A program made the translations under genes and the position numbers. This document shows positions 55,034 through 64,000 of a stretch of DNA of 64,000 bases, piece by piece (the first letter of the stretch is position 1; each line of letters starts with the position of its first letter). Origin of the DNA: Mycolicibacterium psychrotolerans (GTDB lineage: Bacteria > Actinomycetota > Actinomycetes > Mycobacteriales > Mycobacteriaceae); NCBI RefSeq assembly GCF_010729305.1, contig NZ_AP022574.1:4092001-4156000 (forward strand), given 5' to 3'. A model generated the notes under the pieces. It was given only the letters and a program-made list of their open reading frames with translations. It had not been told where the DNA came from and did not search any database.

Positions 55034-55468
55034 TTACCCCGAAAGTAGCGTCCCCGCGACGGCGAAAGCGGCCGCCAGACACATCGACGGACCGTGCGGC
55101 ACCGCCGACCGCGACCCGCGCGCGAGGCGGGCCACGCCCCACAGGCCGGTCAGCAGCGAGGCGCCGACCGCGCACAGCGCCCAAGCCTGCATGCCGAACG
55201 CGCCCGTCAACGCGCCCACGCCGATCGCCAGTTTGACGTCGCCGGCACCCAGCGCCGCCGGCGAGCGCAGGTGCACGATCGCGTAGATGCCGGTCAATGC
55301 GAGCGCGCCGAGCGTTGCCGGCATGCCGCGCCCGGCCACCGACGCGACCGTGAGGATCACCATCGCACCCGGCACGGTGAGCCGGTTCGGCAGCCTTTGA
55401 TGCCGAAAGTCGTACGCGCTCAACGCGATCAGCCACACCGCCACCGCGACGGCGGCCGTCTCCCCCAC
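55034..55468 (-). CDS. Prepilin peptidase-like A24 family membrane protease
   Basis: A 144-residue short prepilin/preflagellin-type aspartyl peptidase with about four or five membrane helices. The two catalytic Asp are in LSAYDFRHQRLPN (about residue 20) and GAGDVKLA (GxGDxK, about residue 76). The N-terminal methylase domain of full PilD is absent, as in the Tad/CpaA type and the Rv2551c homologue next to aroE. No pilin genes are in the window, so its substrate is unknown. Confidence 0.9.
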   Translation of the reverse strand: MGETAAVAVAVWLIALSAYDFRHQRLPNRLTVPGAMVILTVASVAGRGMPATLGALALTGIYAIVHLRSPAALGAGDVKLAIGVGALTGAFGMQAWALCAVGASLLTGLWGVARLARGSRSAVPHGPSMCLAAAFAVAGTLLSG

Positions 55469-55477
55469 CCTCTCAGG

Positions 55478-56281
55478 CTAAGGGGCGTCGAGCGCCGCCC
55501 TCATCGCCTCTTTCGGCGCGGGCATGCCGGTGAACAACTCCACCTGGCTCAAGGCCTGGTTCAACAACATCTGCAGACCGCTGATCACCAGCCCGCCCCG
55601 GGCGCCGACCGCCGCGGCCAACGGCGTGGGCCACGGATCGTAGATCGCGTCCAGCAGCACCGGCGTGCCGGCCAGCGCCTCGGCGTACGGGGCGACGGCG
55701 TCGGCGGGCACGGTGTTGACCGCGATGTCCACGCCTGCGGCGGTGTCGGCCAGCGACAACCCGGCGATGTCGCAGAAGTCGGTGTCCAGACCGCAACGGC
55801 GCGCGAGGCCCAACACGTCGGCGGCCCTACCGGCGTCGCGGGCGGTGACCGTGACGTGCCGGCTGCCGCGGGCGGCGAGCCCGGCGACGACGGCGGGCGC
55901 CGTTCCGCCCGATCCGACGACCATCGCGCGGTCGGTCCGCACGTCGGCGAGCGCGCCCACCACGCCGTCGACATCCGTGTTGTCGGCGAGCCAGCCCGCC
56001 GCCGACCGCACCAGCGTGTTGGCCGATCCGACCAGCCGGGCCCGCTCGGTGGCCTCGTCGGCGAACCGCAGCGCGGCGAACTTGCCCGGCATCGTCACCG
56101 ACACCCCGACCCACTCCGGCCCGAAGCCGGACACCACGGCGGGCAACTGCTCAGCGGTGCACTCGATGCGGTCGTAGGTCCAGTCGTCGAGGCCGAGCGC
56201 CCGGTACGCCGCCAGATGCAGCTGCGGCGACCGGGAGTGCGCGATCGGTGAGCCCAGCACCCCGGCCCGTCGAGCGCTCAT
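55478..56281 (-). CDS. aroE: Shikimate dehydrogenase
   Basis: Reduces 3-dehydroshikimate with NADPH. The 267-residue protein has GVLGSPIAHSRSPQLHLAAY (substrate Ser), VSVTMPGKFAALRFADE (catalytic Lys), NTLVRSAAGWLADNTDVDG, the nucleotide-binding VVGSGGTAPAVVAGL, and LLDAIYDPWPTPLAA. It overlaps mltG by four bases (ATGA), and the A24 peptidase gene starts 9 bp after its stop. Confidence 0.96.
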   Translation of the reverse strand: MSARRAGVLGSPIAHSRSPQLHLAAYRALGLDDWTYDRIECTAEQLPAVVSGFGPEWVGVSVTMPGKFAALRFADEATERARLVGSANTLVRSAAGWLADNTDVDGVVGALADVRTDRAMVVGSGGTAPAVVAGLAARGSRHVTVTARDAGRAADVLGLARRCGLDTDFCDIAGLSLADTAAGVDIAVNTVPADAVAPYAEALAGTPVLLDAIYDPWPTPLAAAVGARGGLVISGLQMLLNQALSQVELFTGMPAPKEAMRAALDAP

Positions 56282-57525
56282 CGCGCCGAGTCGAGGACAC
56301 CGTTGCGTCGCGCCAACTCGATGTTGGCCAGGTGCTGCTCGTACTCGCGGGTGAACAACGTCGTGCCCTGCATGTCGATCGTCACGAAGTACAGCCAGTC
56401 GCCGGGTTCGGGCTGTTCGGCCGCGGCCAGGGCGGGCTGGCCGGGTGAACAGATCGGGGTCGCCGGCAGCCCCGGCCGCACATAGGTGTTCCAGGGGGTG
56501 GCCTGCGCGCGGTCACCGTCGGTGGTGGCGACCTCGATGCGGTCCAGCGCGTAGTTGACCGTGGAATCGAACTCCAGGGTCCGATTCTCGGCCAGCCGGT
56601 TGTAGATGACCCGCGCCACCTTGGAGAAGTCCTGCGGTGTGGCTTCGCGCTGCACCAGGGAGGCCACCGTGAGGATCTGGTAGGGCGACATCTTCAGCGA
56701 GGTGGCGGTCGTCAGCAGACCGCCGCGCTCGTACTGCCCGGCACTGCTGGAGACCAGTGTCGACAGGATGTCCTGCGGCGTGCCCGACGGGTCGATGTTC
56801 CAGGTGCCGGGCGCGATCAGGCCTTCGAGGCGGCGGTGGTCGGCGCCCAGCGCGGTCACCGGGCCGGTCGCCCACTGCGGCACCCCGAGCGCCGCGGGAG
56901 GGGCGGCGCCGGCGGCGGCGCGCAGGTCCTCGGCGGGCACGCAGCGGCGGTCACCGTCGAGGTCGACGCAGGTGGCCTTGGAGATCAGCGCGAAGATGCC
57001 GTCGGTGACGGCGTTGGTCTTGACGTCGGAGACGTCGTCGAGCTGGCGGCCCTCCGGGATGACCAACTTGCCCACCCGATTGCCCGGATCGGCCAGCCGC
57101 GACACCGCGTCGGCGGCCGGGATCTCGGTGCGCACCTTGTAGAAGCCGGGCTGGATCGACGAGATCGCCTCGTTGCCGTCGGCGGCGTCGACGAACGCCT
57201 TGATGGTGGCGACGACCTTGCCCTCCTGCAGCGTCTTGCCGATCGCCGTGGTGGAGTCGCCGTCGTGGACCTGGATGACGACGTCGTTGACGCCCGCGCC
57301 GGTGTAGTCGTTGCTGCTGCCCCCGAACAGCGAGTGCCACATCCGCGAGCCGAGGAACACCGCACCGATGACGACGACCACGAGCATCGCGACGGCGGCC
57401 ACCGCGGCGGTACGGCGACGGCGCCGGTGCCGGGCCTCCCGGGCCCGCTGCTGACGGGTCATCCGCTGCCGGGGCGGACCCACCGCCAGGGGTTCGGCAC
57501 GATCGTTGTGCCAGTCGTCAGCCAT
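56278..57525 (-). CDS. mltG: Endolytic murein transglycosylase MltG/YceG
   Basis: Cleaves nascent glycan strands and helps set their length. The 415-residue protein has a basic cytoplasmic N-terminus, one membrane helix ([20 protein letters not shown], about 38-57), a LysM-like domain, and the YceG catalytic domain. In [20 protein letters not shown] the presumed catalytic Glu (QRE) is kept. [20 protein letters not shown], and [20 protein letters not shown] complete the signature. It overlaps ruvX by eight bases upstream and aroE by four downstream. Confidence 0.94.
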   Translation of the reverse strand: MADDWHNDRAEPLAVGPPRQRMTRQQRAREARHRRRRRTAAVAAVAMLVVVVIGAVFLGSRMWHSLFGGSSNDYTGAGVNDVVIQVHDGDSTTAIGKTLQEGKVVATIKAFVDAADGNEAISSIQPGFYKVRTEIPAADAVSRLADPGNRVGKLVIPEGRQLDDVSDVKTNAVTDGIFALISKATCVDLDGDRRCVPAEDLRAAAGAAPPAALGVPQWATGPVTALGADHRRLEGLIAPGTWNIDPSGTPQDILSTLVSSSAGQYERGGLLTTATSLKMSPYQILTVASLVQREATPQDFSKVARVIYNRLAENRTLEFDSTVNYALDRIEVATTDGDRAQATPWNTYVRPGLPATPICSPGQPALAAAEQPEPGDWLYFVTIDMQGTTLFTREYEQHLANIELARRNGVLDSAR

Positions 57526-58048
57526 CCCCGACCTCTCCGTGTGGGGACAGCGCCGCCCGTCGCTGGTCCAGCCAGTTCTGCAGGATCCCCACCGCTGCAG
57601 CTTGATCGATCACCGAACGTTGTCCGCGGCTGCGCACGCCCGCCTCGCGCAGCGTCCGCTGTGCCGTCACTGTCGTGAACCGCTCGTCGACGAGCCGCAC
57701 GGGCACCGGGCTGACCCGGTCGGCCAGCAGGTCGGCGACCTCGATCGCGTCGCGCGCCGAGGACCCGGCCCGGTCGGCCAGCGTGCGCGGCAGCCCGACC
57801 ACGATCTCGACCACCTGGTACTCGTCGACCAGCGCCGCGAGGCGCCGTACATGCCTGCCCCCGCGCCGGTCGCGCGGCACGGTCTCCACCGGGGTCGCCA
57901 GCACGGCGTCGGGATCGCTGACCGCCACCCCGATCCGCACCGTGCCGACGTCGACACCCAGCCGTCGGCCGCGTCCCGGATCGGGTGCCGACGCGGGGTC
58001 ACCGGGGCGGTCCGGTGCGCGGTCGGCATCGTTGATGGCGTCGGGCAC
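57518..58048 (-). CDS. ruvX: YqgF/RuvX family pre-16S rRNA nuclease
   Basis: RNase H-fold protein needed for 16S rRNA 5' maturation, also linked to Holliday junctions. The 176-residue product has a disordered N-terminal extension and the YqgF core: [20 protein letters not shown] (acidic active site), [33 protein letters not shown], and [16 protein letters not shown]. It begins 5 bp after the alaS stop. alaS-ruvX-mltG-aroE is the conserved actinobacterial order. Confidence 0.95.
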   Translation of the reverse strand: MPDAINDADRAPDRPGDPASAPDPGRGRRLGVDVGTVRIGVAVSDPDAVLATPVETVPRDRRGGRHVRRLAALVDEYQVVEIVVGLPRTLADRAGSSARDAIEVADLLADRVSPVPVRLVDERFTTVTAQRTLREAGVRSRGQRSVIDQAAAVGILQNWLDQRRAALSPHGEVGDG

Positions 58049-58053
58049 TCTGG

Positions 58054-60750
58054 TCAGCTCCGGCCGATCTCCGCGCGCACCGCTGCCAGCGCCGCGTCGA
58101 TGTTCGCCGCGCCCTGGCCCGACCCCTGCGCGAGGTCCGCCTTGCCGCCGCCGCGACCGTTCACCGCGGCCCCCACCACCTTCACCAGGTCGTTGGCGCG
58201 CACCCCGAGGTCCTGCGCGGCCGGATTGACGGCCACCACGTAGGGCACCGCGTCGTCCTCGGCCTCGGCGATCAGTGCCACGACGGCGGGCTCGCTGCCG
58301 AGCTTTCCGCGGATGTCGCCGACCAGTGACCGCAGGTCGCCCGCCGAGATCCCGCCGGCCATCCGTTGCGCCACGAGCCGGACCTTACCGACCTGTTCCG
58401 CTCCGGCCGCGGCATTGACGGCGGCGGCGCGCGCACCGGCAAGGCGCAGCCTGTCGAGTTCCTTCTCGGCGGCACGCAACCGCTCCACCAACGTCGCGAC
58501 GCGGGCGGGCACCTCCTCCGAGGGCACCTTCAACGACGAAGCCAGGCCCGCCATCAGGGCGCGCTCCTTGGCGAGGTGGCGGAACGAGTCCAGCCCGACG
58601 TACGCCTCGACGCGGCGCACGCCCGACCCCACCGACGACTCGCCGAGGATGGTGACCGGACCGATCTGCGCGGAACGGCCGACGTGCGTGCCGCCGCAGA
58701 GCTCGAGGGAGAAGGGCCCGCCGATCTCGACGACGCGCACCTCCTCCGGATAGGCCTCGCCGAACAGCGCCATCGCGCCCATCGACTTGGCGCGCTCCAG
58801 GTCTGTGATGAAGCTGTGCACCTCGAAGTCGGCCTCCACCGCCTCGTTGGTGACCTCTTCTATCTGCGAGCGCTGATCCTCGGTGAGCGCGCCCTGCCAG
58901 TTGAAGTCGAACCGCAGATAGCCGGGGCGGTTGAGCGATCCGGCCTGAACAGCGTTGGGGCCCAGCACCTGTCGCAGCGCCGCGTGCACCATGTGGGTGC
59001 CGGAGTGCCCCTGCGTCGCACCGTGGCGCCACCGCGGGTCGACGGCGGCGACCACGGTGTCACCCTCGACGAACTCGCCGGACTCCACGTTGATCCGATG
59101 TGCCCACAGCGTTTTCGCGATCTTCTGCACGTCGGTGACAGCGGCCTTGGCCGTCTCCGACGCGCCGGTACCCCTGATGTCGCCCTCGTCGGCGATCTGC
59201 CCGCCCGACTCGGCATAGAAGGGGCTGCGGTCCAAGATCAGCTCGACCCGCTCCTGTGTGCCGTCGCGGCCGGTGTGGGACACCACCGGCACCCGCTTAC
59301 CGTCGACGAAGATCCCGAGAATGGTTGCCTCGGAGGTCAATTCCTCGAATCCGGTGAACTCGGTGGGGCCGGCGTCGACCAGCTCGCGGTATGCGCTCAA
59401 GTCGGTGTGGGCCTGTTTGCGCGCGGCGGCGTCAGCCTTGGCCCGCTGTCGCTGCTCGGTCATCAGGGCGCGGAAGCCCTCCTCGTCGACACCCAGGTCG
59501 GCCTCTGCGGCCATCTCCAGGGTCAGCTCGAGCGGGAAGCCGTAGGTGTCGTGCAGCGTGAACGCATCCGAGCCCGACAGCCGGGAGGCGCCGGAAGCCT
59601 TGGTGGCGCGGGCCGCCTCGTCGAACAGCCGCGAACCCGAGGCCAGCGTGCGGTTGAACGCGGCCTCCTCGGCGATCGCGATGCGCGCGATCCGGTTGTA
59701 GTCGGTGACCAACTCGGGGTACGACGGCCCCATCGCGTCGCGCACTGTGGCCATCAGGTCGGCCATGAACGGATCGTCGATGCCGAGCAGCTTGGCCGCG
59801 CGGATGATGCGGCGCAGCAGCCTGCGCAGCACATAACCGCGGCCCTCGTTGCCGGGGCTGACGCCGTCGCCGATGATGATCGCCGCGGTGCGGCTGTGGT
59901 CGGCGATGATGCGGTAACGGACGTCGTCGGGGTGATTGCCCTGCCCGTATCCCCGCGGCGCCCTGGCGGCCATCAACTCGATCGCGGGGCGCAGCAGATC
60001 GGTCTCGTAGACGTTGTCGACGCCCTGCAGCAGGCAGGCCACCCGCTCGATGCCCATGCCGGTGTCGATGTTCTTGCGCGGCAGCGGTCCGAGGATCTCG
60101 AAGTCGTCCTTCGAGGTGCCCTCGCCGCGCTCGTTCTGCATGAACACGAGATTCCAGATCTCGATGTAGCGGTCCTCGTTGGCTTCCGGTCCGCCCTCGA
60201 TGCCGTACTCGGGCCCGCGGTCGTAGTAGATCTCCGAGGACGGTCCGCACGGCCCCGGGATGCCCATCGACCAGTAGTTGTCGGCCATCCCGCGGCGCTG
60301 GATGCGCTCGAGCGGGAGCCCGGCCACCTCCTGCCAGTAGCCGATGGCCTCGTCATCGTCGAGATAGACGGTGGCCCAGAGCTTTTCGGGATCAAAGCCG
60401 TATCCGCCCCGATCGGCCGGGTTGGTCAGCAGCGACCAGGCGAACTCGATGGCGCCCTTCTTGAAGTAGTCGCCGAAGCTGAAGTTGCCGGCCATCTGGA
60501 AGAAGGTGTTGTGCCGGGTGGTGATGCCGACCTCGTCGATGTCCGGAGTGCGGATGCACTTCTGGATGCTCACCGCGCGGTTCCACGGCGCACTCCTGGC
60601 CCCGAGGAAGTAGGGGACGAACTGCACCATGCCGGCATTGACGAACAGCAGGTTGGGGTCGTCGAGGATCACCGAGGCGCTGGGCACCTCCGTGTGTCCC
60701 GCGTTCACGAAATGATCAAGGAACCGCTTCCTGATCTCGTGTGTCTGCAC
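58054..60750 (-). CDS. alaS: Alanyl-tRNA synthetase
   Basis: The 898-residue class II synthetase has a catalytic core opening [35 protein letters not shown] and [20 protein letters not shown]. The editing domain carries zinc ligands HSGTHMVH (about 583) and [13 protein letters not shown] (about 688). A C-terminal C-Ala region with [15 protein letters not shown] follows. The GTG start at 60750 has GAAGGAC upstream. Length is normal. Confidence 0.98.
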   Translation of the reverse strand: MQTHEIRKRFLDHFVNAGHTEVPSASVILDDPNLLFVNAGMVQFVPYFLGARSAPWNRAVSIQKCIRTPDIDEVGITTRHNTFFQMAGNFSFGDYFKKGAIEFAWSLLTNPADRGGYGFDPEKLWATVYLDDDEAIGYWQEVAGLPLERIQRRGMADNYWSMGIPGPCGPSSEIYYDRGPEYGIEGGPEANEDRYIEIWNLVFMQNERGEGTSKDDFEILGPLPRKNIDTGMGIERVACLLQGVDNVYETDLLRPAIELMAARAPRGYGQGNHPDDVRYRIIADHSRTAAIIIGDGVSPGNEGRGYVLRRLLRRIIRAAKLLGIDDPFMADLMATVRDAMGPSYPELVTDYNRIARIAIAEEAAFNRTLASGSRLFDEAARATKASGASRLSGSDAFTLHDTYGFPLELTLEMAAEADLGVDEEGFRALMTEQRQRAKADAAARKQAHTDLSAYRELVDAGPTEFTGFEELTSEATILGIFVDGKRVPVVSHTGRDGTQERVELILDRSPFYAESGGQIADEGDIRGTGASETAKAAVTDVQKIAKTLWAHRINVESGEFVEGDTVVAAVDPRWRHGATQGHSGTHMVHAALRQVLGPNAVQAGSLNRPGYLRFDFNWQGALTEDQRSQIEEVTNEAVEADFEVHSFITDLERAKSMGAMALFGEAYPEEVRVVEIGGPFSLELCGGTHVGRSAQIGPVTILGESSVGSGVRRVEAYVGLDSFRHLAKERALMAGLASSLKVPSEEVPARVATLVERLRAAEKELDRLRLAGARAAAVNAAAGAEQVGKVRLVAQRMAGGISAGDLRSLVGDIRGKLGSEPAVVALIAEAEDDAVPYVVAVNPAAQDLGVRANDLVKVVGAAVNGRGGGKADLAQGSGQGAANIDAALAAVRAEIGRS

Positions 60751-60838
60751 GTCGTGGCTGTCCTTCGGGTCTGGTCAGCGGGGCCGATCGGCCGCCACCT
60801 GCGAATACTCGACCGCACCACAGTACCGGGCGTGGCTT

Positions 60839-61240
60839 TCAGCCCGACACGAAGCTCAGTCGGACGTTTCGCCGCGTGTTGTCCCTGTTCAGGTCCACCA
60901 GGACGATGCTCTGCCAGGTACCGAGAAGGGGTTCCCCGGACCCGACCGGCACGGTGACCGAAGGCGCCACCAGACCCGGCAGCACGTGGTCGGCGCCGTG
61001 CCCCGGCGATCCGTGCGCGTGCCGGTAGCGGTCGTCGCGGGGCAACAGCCGCTCCAGGGTGTCGATCAGGTCGCTGTCGGATCCCGCGCCGGTCTCGATG
61101 ATCGCCAGCCCCGCGGTGGCATGAGGGACGAACACGTTGCACAGTCCGTCTCCCCGCGACGCGCAGAACTGGCGAACGTCGCCGGTCAGGTCGACGATCC
61201 GCCGCCGGGCGGTGTCGACGTCGAGTACTTGGCTGTCCAT
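60839..61240 (-). CDS. yjbQ: YjbQ/UPF0047 family protein
   Basis: A 133-residue protein with the UPF0047 signature: CNVFVPHATAGLAIIETGAGSD, HAHGSPGHGADHVLPGLVAPS, and GTWQSIVLVDLNRDNTRRNV. Conserved His residues suggest a metal site. The family was proposed to have thiamine-phosphate synthase-like activity, but the physiological role is unsettled. A TAGGCT box lies 7 nt before the ATG, so it is likely leaderless, separate from alaS. Confidence 0.9.
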   Translation of the reverse strand: MDSQVLDVDTARRRIVDLTGDVRQFCASRGDGLCNVFVPHATAGLAIIETGAGSDSDLIDTLERLLPRDDRYRHAHGSPGHGADHVLPGLVAPSVTVPVGSGEPLLGTWQSIVLVDLNRDNTRRNVRLSFVSG

Positions 61241-61247
61241 GGCGACG

Positions 61248-61253
61248 AGCCTA
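61248..61253 (-). promoter_or_regulatory. Putative -10 box of yjbQ
   Basis: TAGGCT on the minus strand is 7 nt before the yjbQ ATG at 61240, consistent with a leaderless transcript. Confidence 0.4.
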
Positions 61254-61337
61254 CGGATGCCTGTGCTGATTGACGCGTGCGTTTATTGCCCAATGGGCTC
61301 GGGTATGCCGCCCGCAGCCGTAACCCTTGGAGGAACA

Positions 61338-61652
61338 ATGACCATCACAGGCATCATCACCGCAATTCTCATCGGCATCGTGGTCGGCGTTCTGGGCCGC
61401 CTCGTGCTGCCCGGTAAGCAGCCCATCGGGATGCTGCTCACCATTCTGGTGGGCATCGTGTCGGCCTTCATCGGCACCGCGATCGCCCGCGCGATCGGTA
61501 TTCCGACCGCCACAAACGGGATCGACTGGATGGAACTGCTCGTCCAGGTCGTTGTAGCTGCGCTCGGCGTGGCTCTGGTGGCATCGCTCATGGGCCGGCG
61601 GCGTGGCCGCACCGGTCTGACGGGCGGCCGCCGATCCGGAATTCTGCGCTGA
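61338..61652 (+). CDS. GlsB/YeaQ/YmgE transglycosylase-associated membrane protein
   Basis: A 104-residue membrane protein with three helices at about residues 5-20, 32-52 and 68-86. The family glycine motif is IGIVVGVLGRLVLPGKQPIGMLLTILVGI, with a basic C-terminal tail (MGRRRGRTGLTGGRR). Members are often stress-induced; the name comes from association, not shown activity. The ATG at 61338 has a strong GGAGG six bases upstream, which rejects longer in-frame starts. Confidence 0.88.
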   Translation: MTITGIITAILIGIVVGVLGRLVLPGKQPIGMLLTILVGIVSAFIGTAIARAIGIPTATNGIDWMELLVQVVVAALGVALVASLMGRRRGRTGLTGGRRSGILR

Positions 61653-61670
61653 CGCGCTGAATCCGTCCGT

Positions 61671-61708
61671 GGTGATCCCGGCTGGGCCCCCGACCAGTCG
61701 GGATCACC
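61671..61708. terminator. Bidirectional hairpin terminator
   Basis: GGTGATCCCG (61671-61680) and CGGGATCACC (61699-61708) are perfect 10-bp complements around an 18-base loop. They lie between the convergent GlsB-type and SRPBCC genes, 19 and 17 bp from their stops. Confidence 0.7.
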
Positions 61709-61724
61709 CCCGTCTGCACCCTTT

Positions 61725-62198
61725 TCAGCCGGCGGCCAGCAGCGCGTCGAGCTTCTCGTAACCCTCCGTCATGCCGCCCTCCATTCCCGAGGACAGCAAC
61801 GCGTCCCGGGCGTCGGTGTTCGGACAGATCGAGCGGCCACGCAACCGGGAGCGGCCGTCGCCGAGGGCCTCGAACCACAGGTACTCGAGGTTGACCATGT
61901 CCGGGGCGCCTTCGAATTCGAAGGTCTGGAGGATGAATTCGTTCTCGCGCACGGTGTGGAACGTGCCGTTGAAGGCGAAAGCACCGTGCTCGGTGCGGTG
62001 GACGTAGCGGTATCCGCCATGATCTCGAAAGTTCCACTCGGTCACGTCCATCTCGAGGCCGTGCGGCCCCAGCCAGCGTGCGAGCAGGTCCGGGTCGGCG
62101 TGCGCGCGGAACAACGTGGAGACGGGAGCGTCGAACTCCCGGGTGAACTCCATGGCCAGGGTGTCGACGGGAGCCGTCAGCTCCAGGGCTTTGGTCAT
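61725..62198 (-). CDS. SRPBCC/AHSA1-family protein
   Basis: A 157-residue START/Bet v1-like ligand-binding fold of the AHSA1 type: LAMEFTREFDAPVSTLFRAHADPDLLARWLGP, then DHGGYRYVHRTEHGAFAFNGTF, and GMTEGYEKLDALLA at the end. In mycobacteria such genes commonly follow an ArsR regulator. The ATG at 62198 overlaps the ArsR stop by four bases (ATGA), so the two form an operon. The ligand is unknown. Confidence 0.9.
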   Translation of the reverse strand: MTKALELTAPVDTLAMEFTREFDAPVSTLFRAHADPDLLARWLGPHGLEMDVTEWNFRDHGGYRYVHRTEHGAFAFNGTFHTVRENEFILQTFEFEGAPDMVNLEYLWFEALGDGRSRLRGRSICPNTDARDALLSSGMEGGMTEGYEKLDALLAAG

Positions 62199-62542
62199 CG
62201 TGTCGGTCCTTCCTTCTCGGTGGCCAGCAGGGCGTCCAGCCGGCGGTAGTTGCGTTCGGCATCCAGGCGGTACCGGTCGATCCAGGCCGTCACCGCCTCC
62301 AGTGCCGCGGCGTCCAGGTGCACCGGCCGTCGCTGCGCGTCGCGGGTGCGGGTCACCAGCCCGGCCTGCTCGAGCACCTGGATGTGTTTGGACACCGCCT
62401 GTTTGGTGATGGCGAACGGCTCGGCCAGTTCGTTGACCGTCGCGGGGCCACGGGACAGCCGCGCCACCATCGCGCGCCGTATGGGATCCGCCAGCGCCAT
62501 GAAGGCACGGTCCAGCGTCGCTTCGTCCGCCCCACTCCCCAA
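62195..62542 (-). CDS. ArsR-family winged-helix regulator
   Basis: A 115-residue repressor-type protein: FMALADPIRRAMVARLSRGPATVNELAEPF, recognition helix TKQAVSKHIQVLEQAGLVTR, wing DAQRRPVHLD. It lacks the metal-binding CxCxxC motif, so it is probably not a metal sensor. I use the TTG at 62542, with AGAGAGG seven bases upstream. An operator-like inverted repeat lies about 20-35 bases before the start. It likely regulates itself and the SRPBCC gene. Confidence 0.88.
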   Translation of the reverse strand: MGSGADEATLDRAFMALADPIRRAMVARLSRGPATVNELAEPFAITKQAVSKHIQVLEQAGLVTRTRDAQRRPVHLDAAALEAVTAWIDRYRLDAERNYRRLDALLATEKEGPTR

Positions 62543-62561
62543 TAATCAACCTCTCTTTTGA

Positions 62562-62577
62562 TCAATCTATTGGTTGA
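62562..62577. promoter_or_regulatory. Candidate operator of the ArsR/SRPBCC operon
   Basis: TCAATC and GGTTGA, matching as inverted half-sites at five of six positions around a four-base AT-rich spacer, lie 20-35 bases upstream of the ArsR start. The surrounding DNA is unusually AT-rich for this genome. Confidence 0.4.
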
Positions 62578-62619
62578 CTAAGACGCTATGCCCGGCCGCG
62601 TTCGCTGTCAAGAACGGGA

Positions 62620-63948
62620 TCAGCGTGTGCGGCGGATGATGGCGCGCAGCTTGTCCACCCGGGTCGCGATCTCGCGTTCGGCCCCGTGCGTCGTCGGCCG
62701 GTAGTAGTCGACGCCGACGACCTCGTCGGGCGGATACTGCTGAGCCACAACACCGTCCGGGTCGTCGTGGGCGTATCTGTAGCCGACGGCGTTACCCAGC
62801 TTCTGAGCTCCCGAGTAGTGCCCGTCGCGCAGGTGGGCGGGCACCAGTCCGGCCTTCCCTGCCCGGATGTCGGCCATTGCCGCGCCGAGTGCGGTGGTGA
62901 CGGCGTTCGACTTCGGCGCGGTCGCCAGGTGCACGGTGGCGTGCGCCAGCGTCAGCTGCGCCTCGGGCATGCCGATCAACTGCACGGTCTGGGCCGCGGC
63001 GACCGCCGTCGGCAGTGCGGTCGGGTCGGCCATCCCGATGTCCTCGCTGGCGAGGATCACCAGTCGCCGCGCCACGAATCGGGGGTCCTCCCCCGCCACG
63101 AGCATGCGCGCCAGGTAGTGCAGAGCGGCATCGACGTCGGAACCGCGCACCGACTTGATGAACGCGCTGACCACGTCGTAGTGCTGGTCGCCGTCGCGGT
63201 CGTAGCGCACCGCCGCCTTGTCCAGCGACTGCTCGATCACGTCGACGGTCACCTGTCCGGATTCGGCGGCGACCTCCAGCGCTGTCAGCGCGCGCCGCGC
63301 ATCGCCGGCCGACAGCTGCACCAGCAGGTCGAGCGCCTCGTCGGTGATGGGTACCTTTCCGGCCAGGCCTCGTTCGTCGTCGAGGGCACGCCGGATCACC
63401 GTGGCGATGTCGGCCGGGGTCAGCGGCTGCAGCTGCAGGATCAGTGAGCGGCTCAGCAGGGGGGCGACGACGGAGAACGACGGGTTCTCGGTGGTGGCCG
63501 CGACAAGCAGCACCACCCGGTTCTCCACCGCCGCGAGCAGCGCGTCCTGCTGGGTCTTGGAGAACCGGTGCACCTCGTCGATGAACAGCACCGTCTGCTC
63601 ACCCCGGCGCAGCAGCGCGACGCGGGCCTCCTCGATGACCGCGCGCACCTCCTTCACGCCTGCCGACAACGCCGAGAGCGCCTCGAACCGGCGGCCGGTG
63701 GCGTGGGAGATCAGCGAAGCCAGCGTCGTCTTCCCGGTGCCGGGCGGGCCGTAGAGGATGACCGAGGCGGCGCCGGAGCCCTCCACGAGGCGCCGCAGCG
63801 GCGAGTTCCCGGTGAGCAGGTGCTGCTGGCCGACGACCTCCTCGAGCGAGGCGGGCCGCATCCGCACGGCCAGCGGCACCGACGTCCCCACGGGAGCCGC
63901 GGCGGACGCGGCATTCTCGCCGGGAACGTCGAACAGGCTGTCGGACAC
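62620..63948 (-). CDS. rarA: Replication-associated recombination protein RarA (MgsA)
   Basis: AAA+ clamp-loader-like ATPase acting at stalled forks. The 442-residue protein has [20 protein letters not shown], Walker [15 protein letters not shown] (about 66-79), Walker [22 protein letters not shown], sensor 1 [12 protein letters not shown], and the C-terminal tetramerisation region with [17 protein letters not shown] start at 63948. It closes the conserved alaS-to-rarA region, and a partial upstream gene ends 9 bp before it. Confidence 0.95.
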   Translation of the reverse strand: MSDSLFDVPGENAASAAAPVGTSVPLAVRMRPASLEEVVGQQHLLTGNSPLRRLVEGSGAASVILYGPPGTGKTTLASLISHATGRRFEALSALSAGVKEVRAVIEEARVALLRRGEQTVLFIDEVHRFSKTQQDALLAAVENRVVLLVAATTENPSFSVVAPLLSRSLILQLQPLTPADIATVIRRALDDERGLAGKVPITDEALDLLVQLSAGDARRALTALEVAAESGQVTVDVIEQSLDKAAVRYDRDGDQHYDVVSAFIKSVRGSDVDAALHYLARMLVAGEDPRFVARRLVILASEDIGMADPTALPTAVAAAQTVQLIGMPEAQLTLAHATVHLATAPKSNAVTTALGAAMADIRAGKAGLVPAHLRDGHYSGAQKLGNAVGYRYAHDDPDGVVAQQYPPDEVVGVDYYRPTTHGAEREIATRVDKLRAIIRRTR

Positions 63949-63957
63949 GCTCCCTGC

Positions 63958-64000
63958 TTACACGGCGGCGGTGACGAAGTCGATCAGCTCCTCGACCCGG
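63958..64000 (-). CDS. C-terminal fragment of an unidentified gene
   Basis: Only the last 13 codons and a TAA stop are inside the window, reading RVEELIDFVTAAV. The frame is open to the edge and the stop lies 9 bp before the rarA start, so it is probably the upstream gene of the same operon. Too short to identify. Confidence 0.45.
   Translation of the reverse strand, partial: RVEELIDFVTAAV

Noticed and set aside
56620-56680. Loss of catalytic Glu in MltG (VQRE instead of VEKE)
   Set aside because: Aligning with lytic transglycosylase QES motifs, the second Glu is catalytic and is kept.

Overview
This 64-kb window is chromosomal DNA of a high-GC actinobacterium and almost certainly a mycobacterium, probably a fast-growing Mycolicibacterium. 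Evidence: gene order and protein sequences match known mycobacterial blocks (rapZ-uvrC, the rib genes around lprG-p55, mihF-gmk-rpoZ-coaBC-metK, pyrR-pyrB-pyrC-carA-carB-pyrF, and alaS-ruvX-mltG-aroE-aroC-aroK-aroB-pepQ-efp-nusB). The PriA has lost its ATPase motifs, and the window holds mIHF, a DUF222/HNH family member and several genes whose start codon sits 6-8 nt after a TAnnnT -10 box, as in leaderless mycobacterial genes. I recognise no rRNA, tRNA, CRISPR array, insertion sequence or replication origin. The species cannot be fixed from the window.

Layout. 1-14.3 kb: rapZ (partial) and uvrC; a gamma-glutamyltransferase lipoprotein; the riboflavin genes ribD, ribE, ribBA and ribH with an embedded RidA-like protein; the divergent lprG-p55 lipid-export pair; rpe, rsmB and fmt. 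14.3-21.1 kb: lemA and a frameshifted DUF2207 membrane protein, priA, a YhhN-type membrane protein, a lipase, and two tandem cysteine-rich secreted proteins. 21.1-34 kb: metK, coaBC, rpoZ, gmk and mihF, then the pyrimidine operon, which reads pyrR-pyrB-pyrC-membrane protein-carA-carB-pyrF on the minus strand with nearly every junction overlapping by 1-4 bases.

34-48 kb is accessory. It holds a secreted protein with two predicted seven-bladed YVTN propellers, a large LuxR/LAL ATPase regulator, a divergent three-gene ABC importer whose two permease domains are fused, a serine beta-lactamase-like hydrolase, a frameshifted DUF222/HNH gene, an FAD monooxygenase and a CitE/HpcH-type lyase.

48-64 kb returns to core genes: a conserved hypothetical gene, nusB, efp, pepQ, a four-helix membrane protein, aroB-aroK-aroC, a hydrolase remnant lacking its nucleophile region, a prepilin-type peptidase, aroE, mltG, ruvX, alaS, yjbQ, a GlsB-type membrane protein, an ArsR/SRPBCC pair and rarA. 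aroD (3-dehydroquinate dehydratase), which I recall beside aroB in M. tuberculosis, is absent here.

Functionally the core blocks supply riboflavin, UMP, coenzyme A, SAM and chorismate. The pyr operon appears controlled by a PyrR-binding RNA element just upstream of pyrR. The best candidates for undescribed biology are the LAL/ABC/propeller module, the 56-codon small gene after ribD, the paired cysteine-rich secreted proteins, and a perfect 12-bp inverted repeat in the mihF leader.
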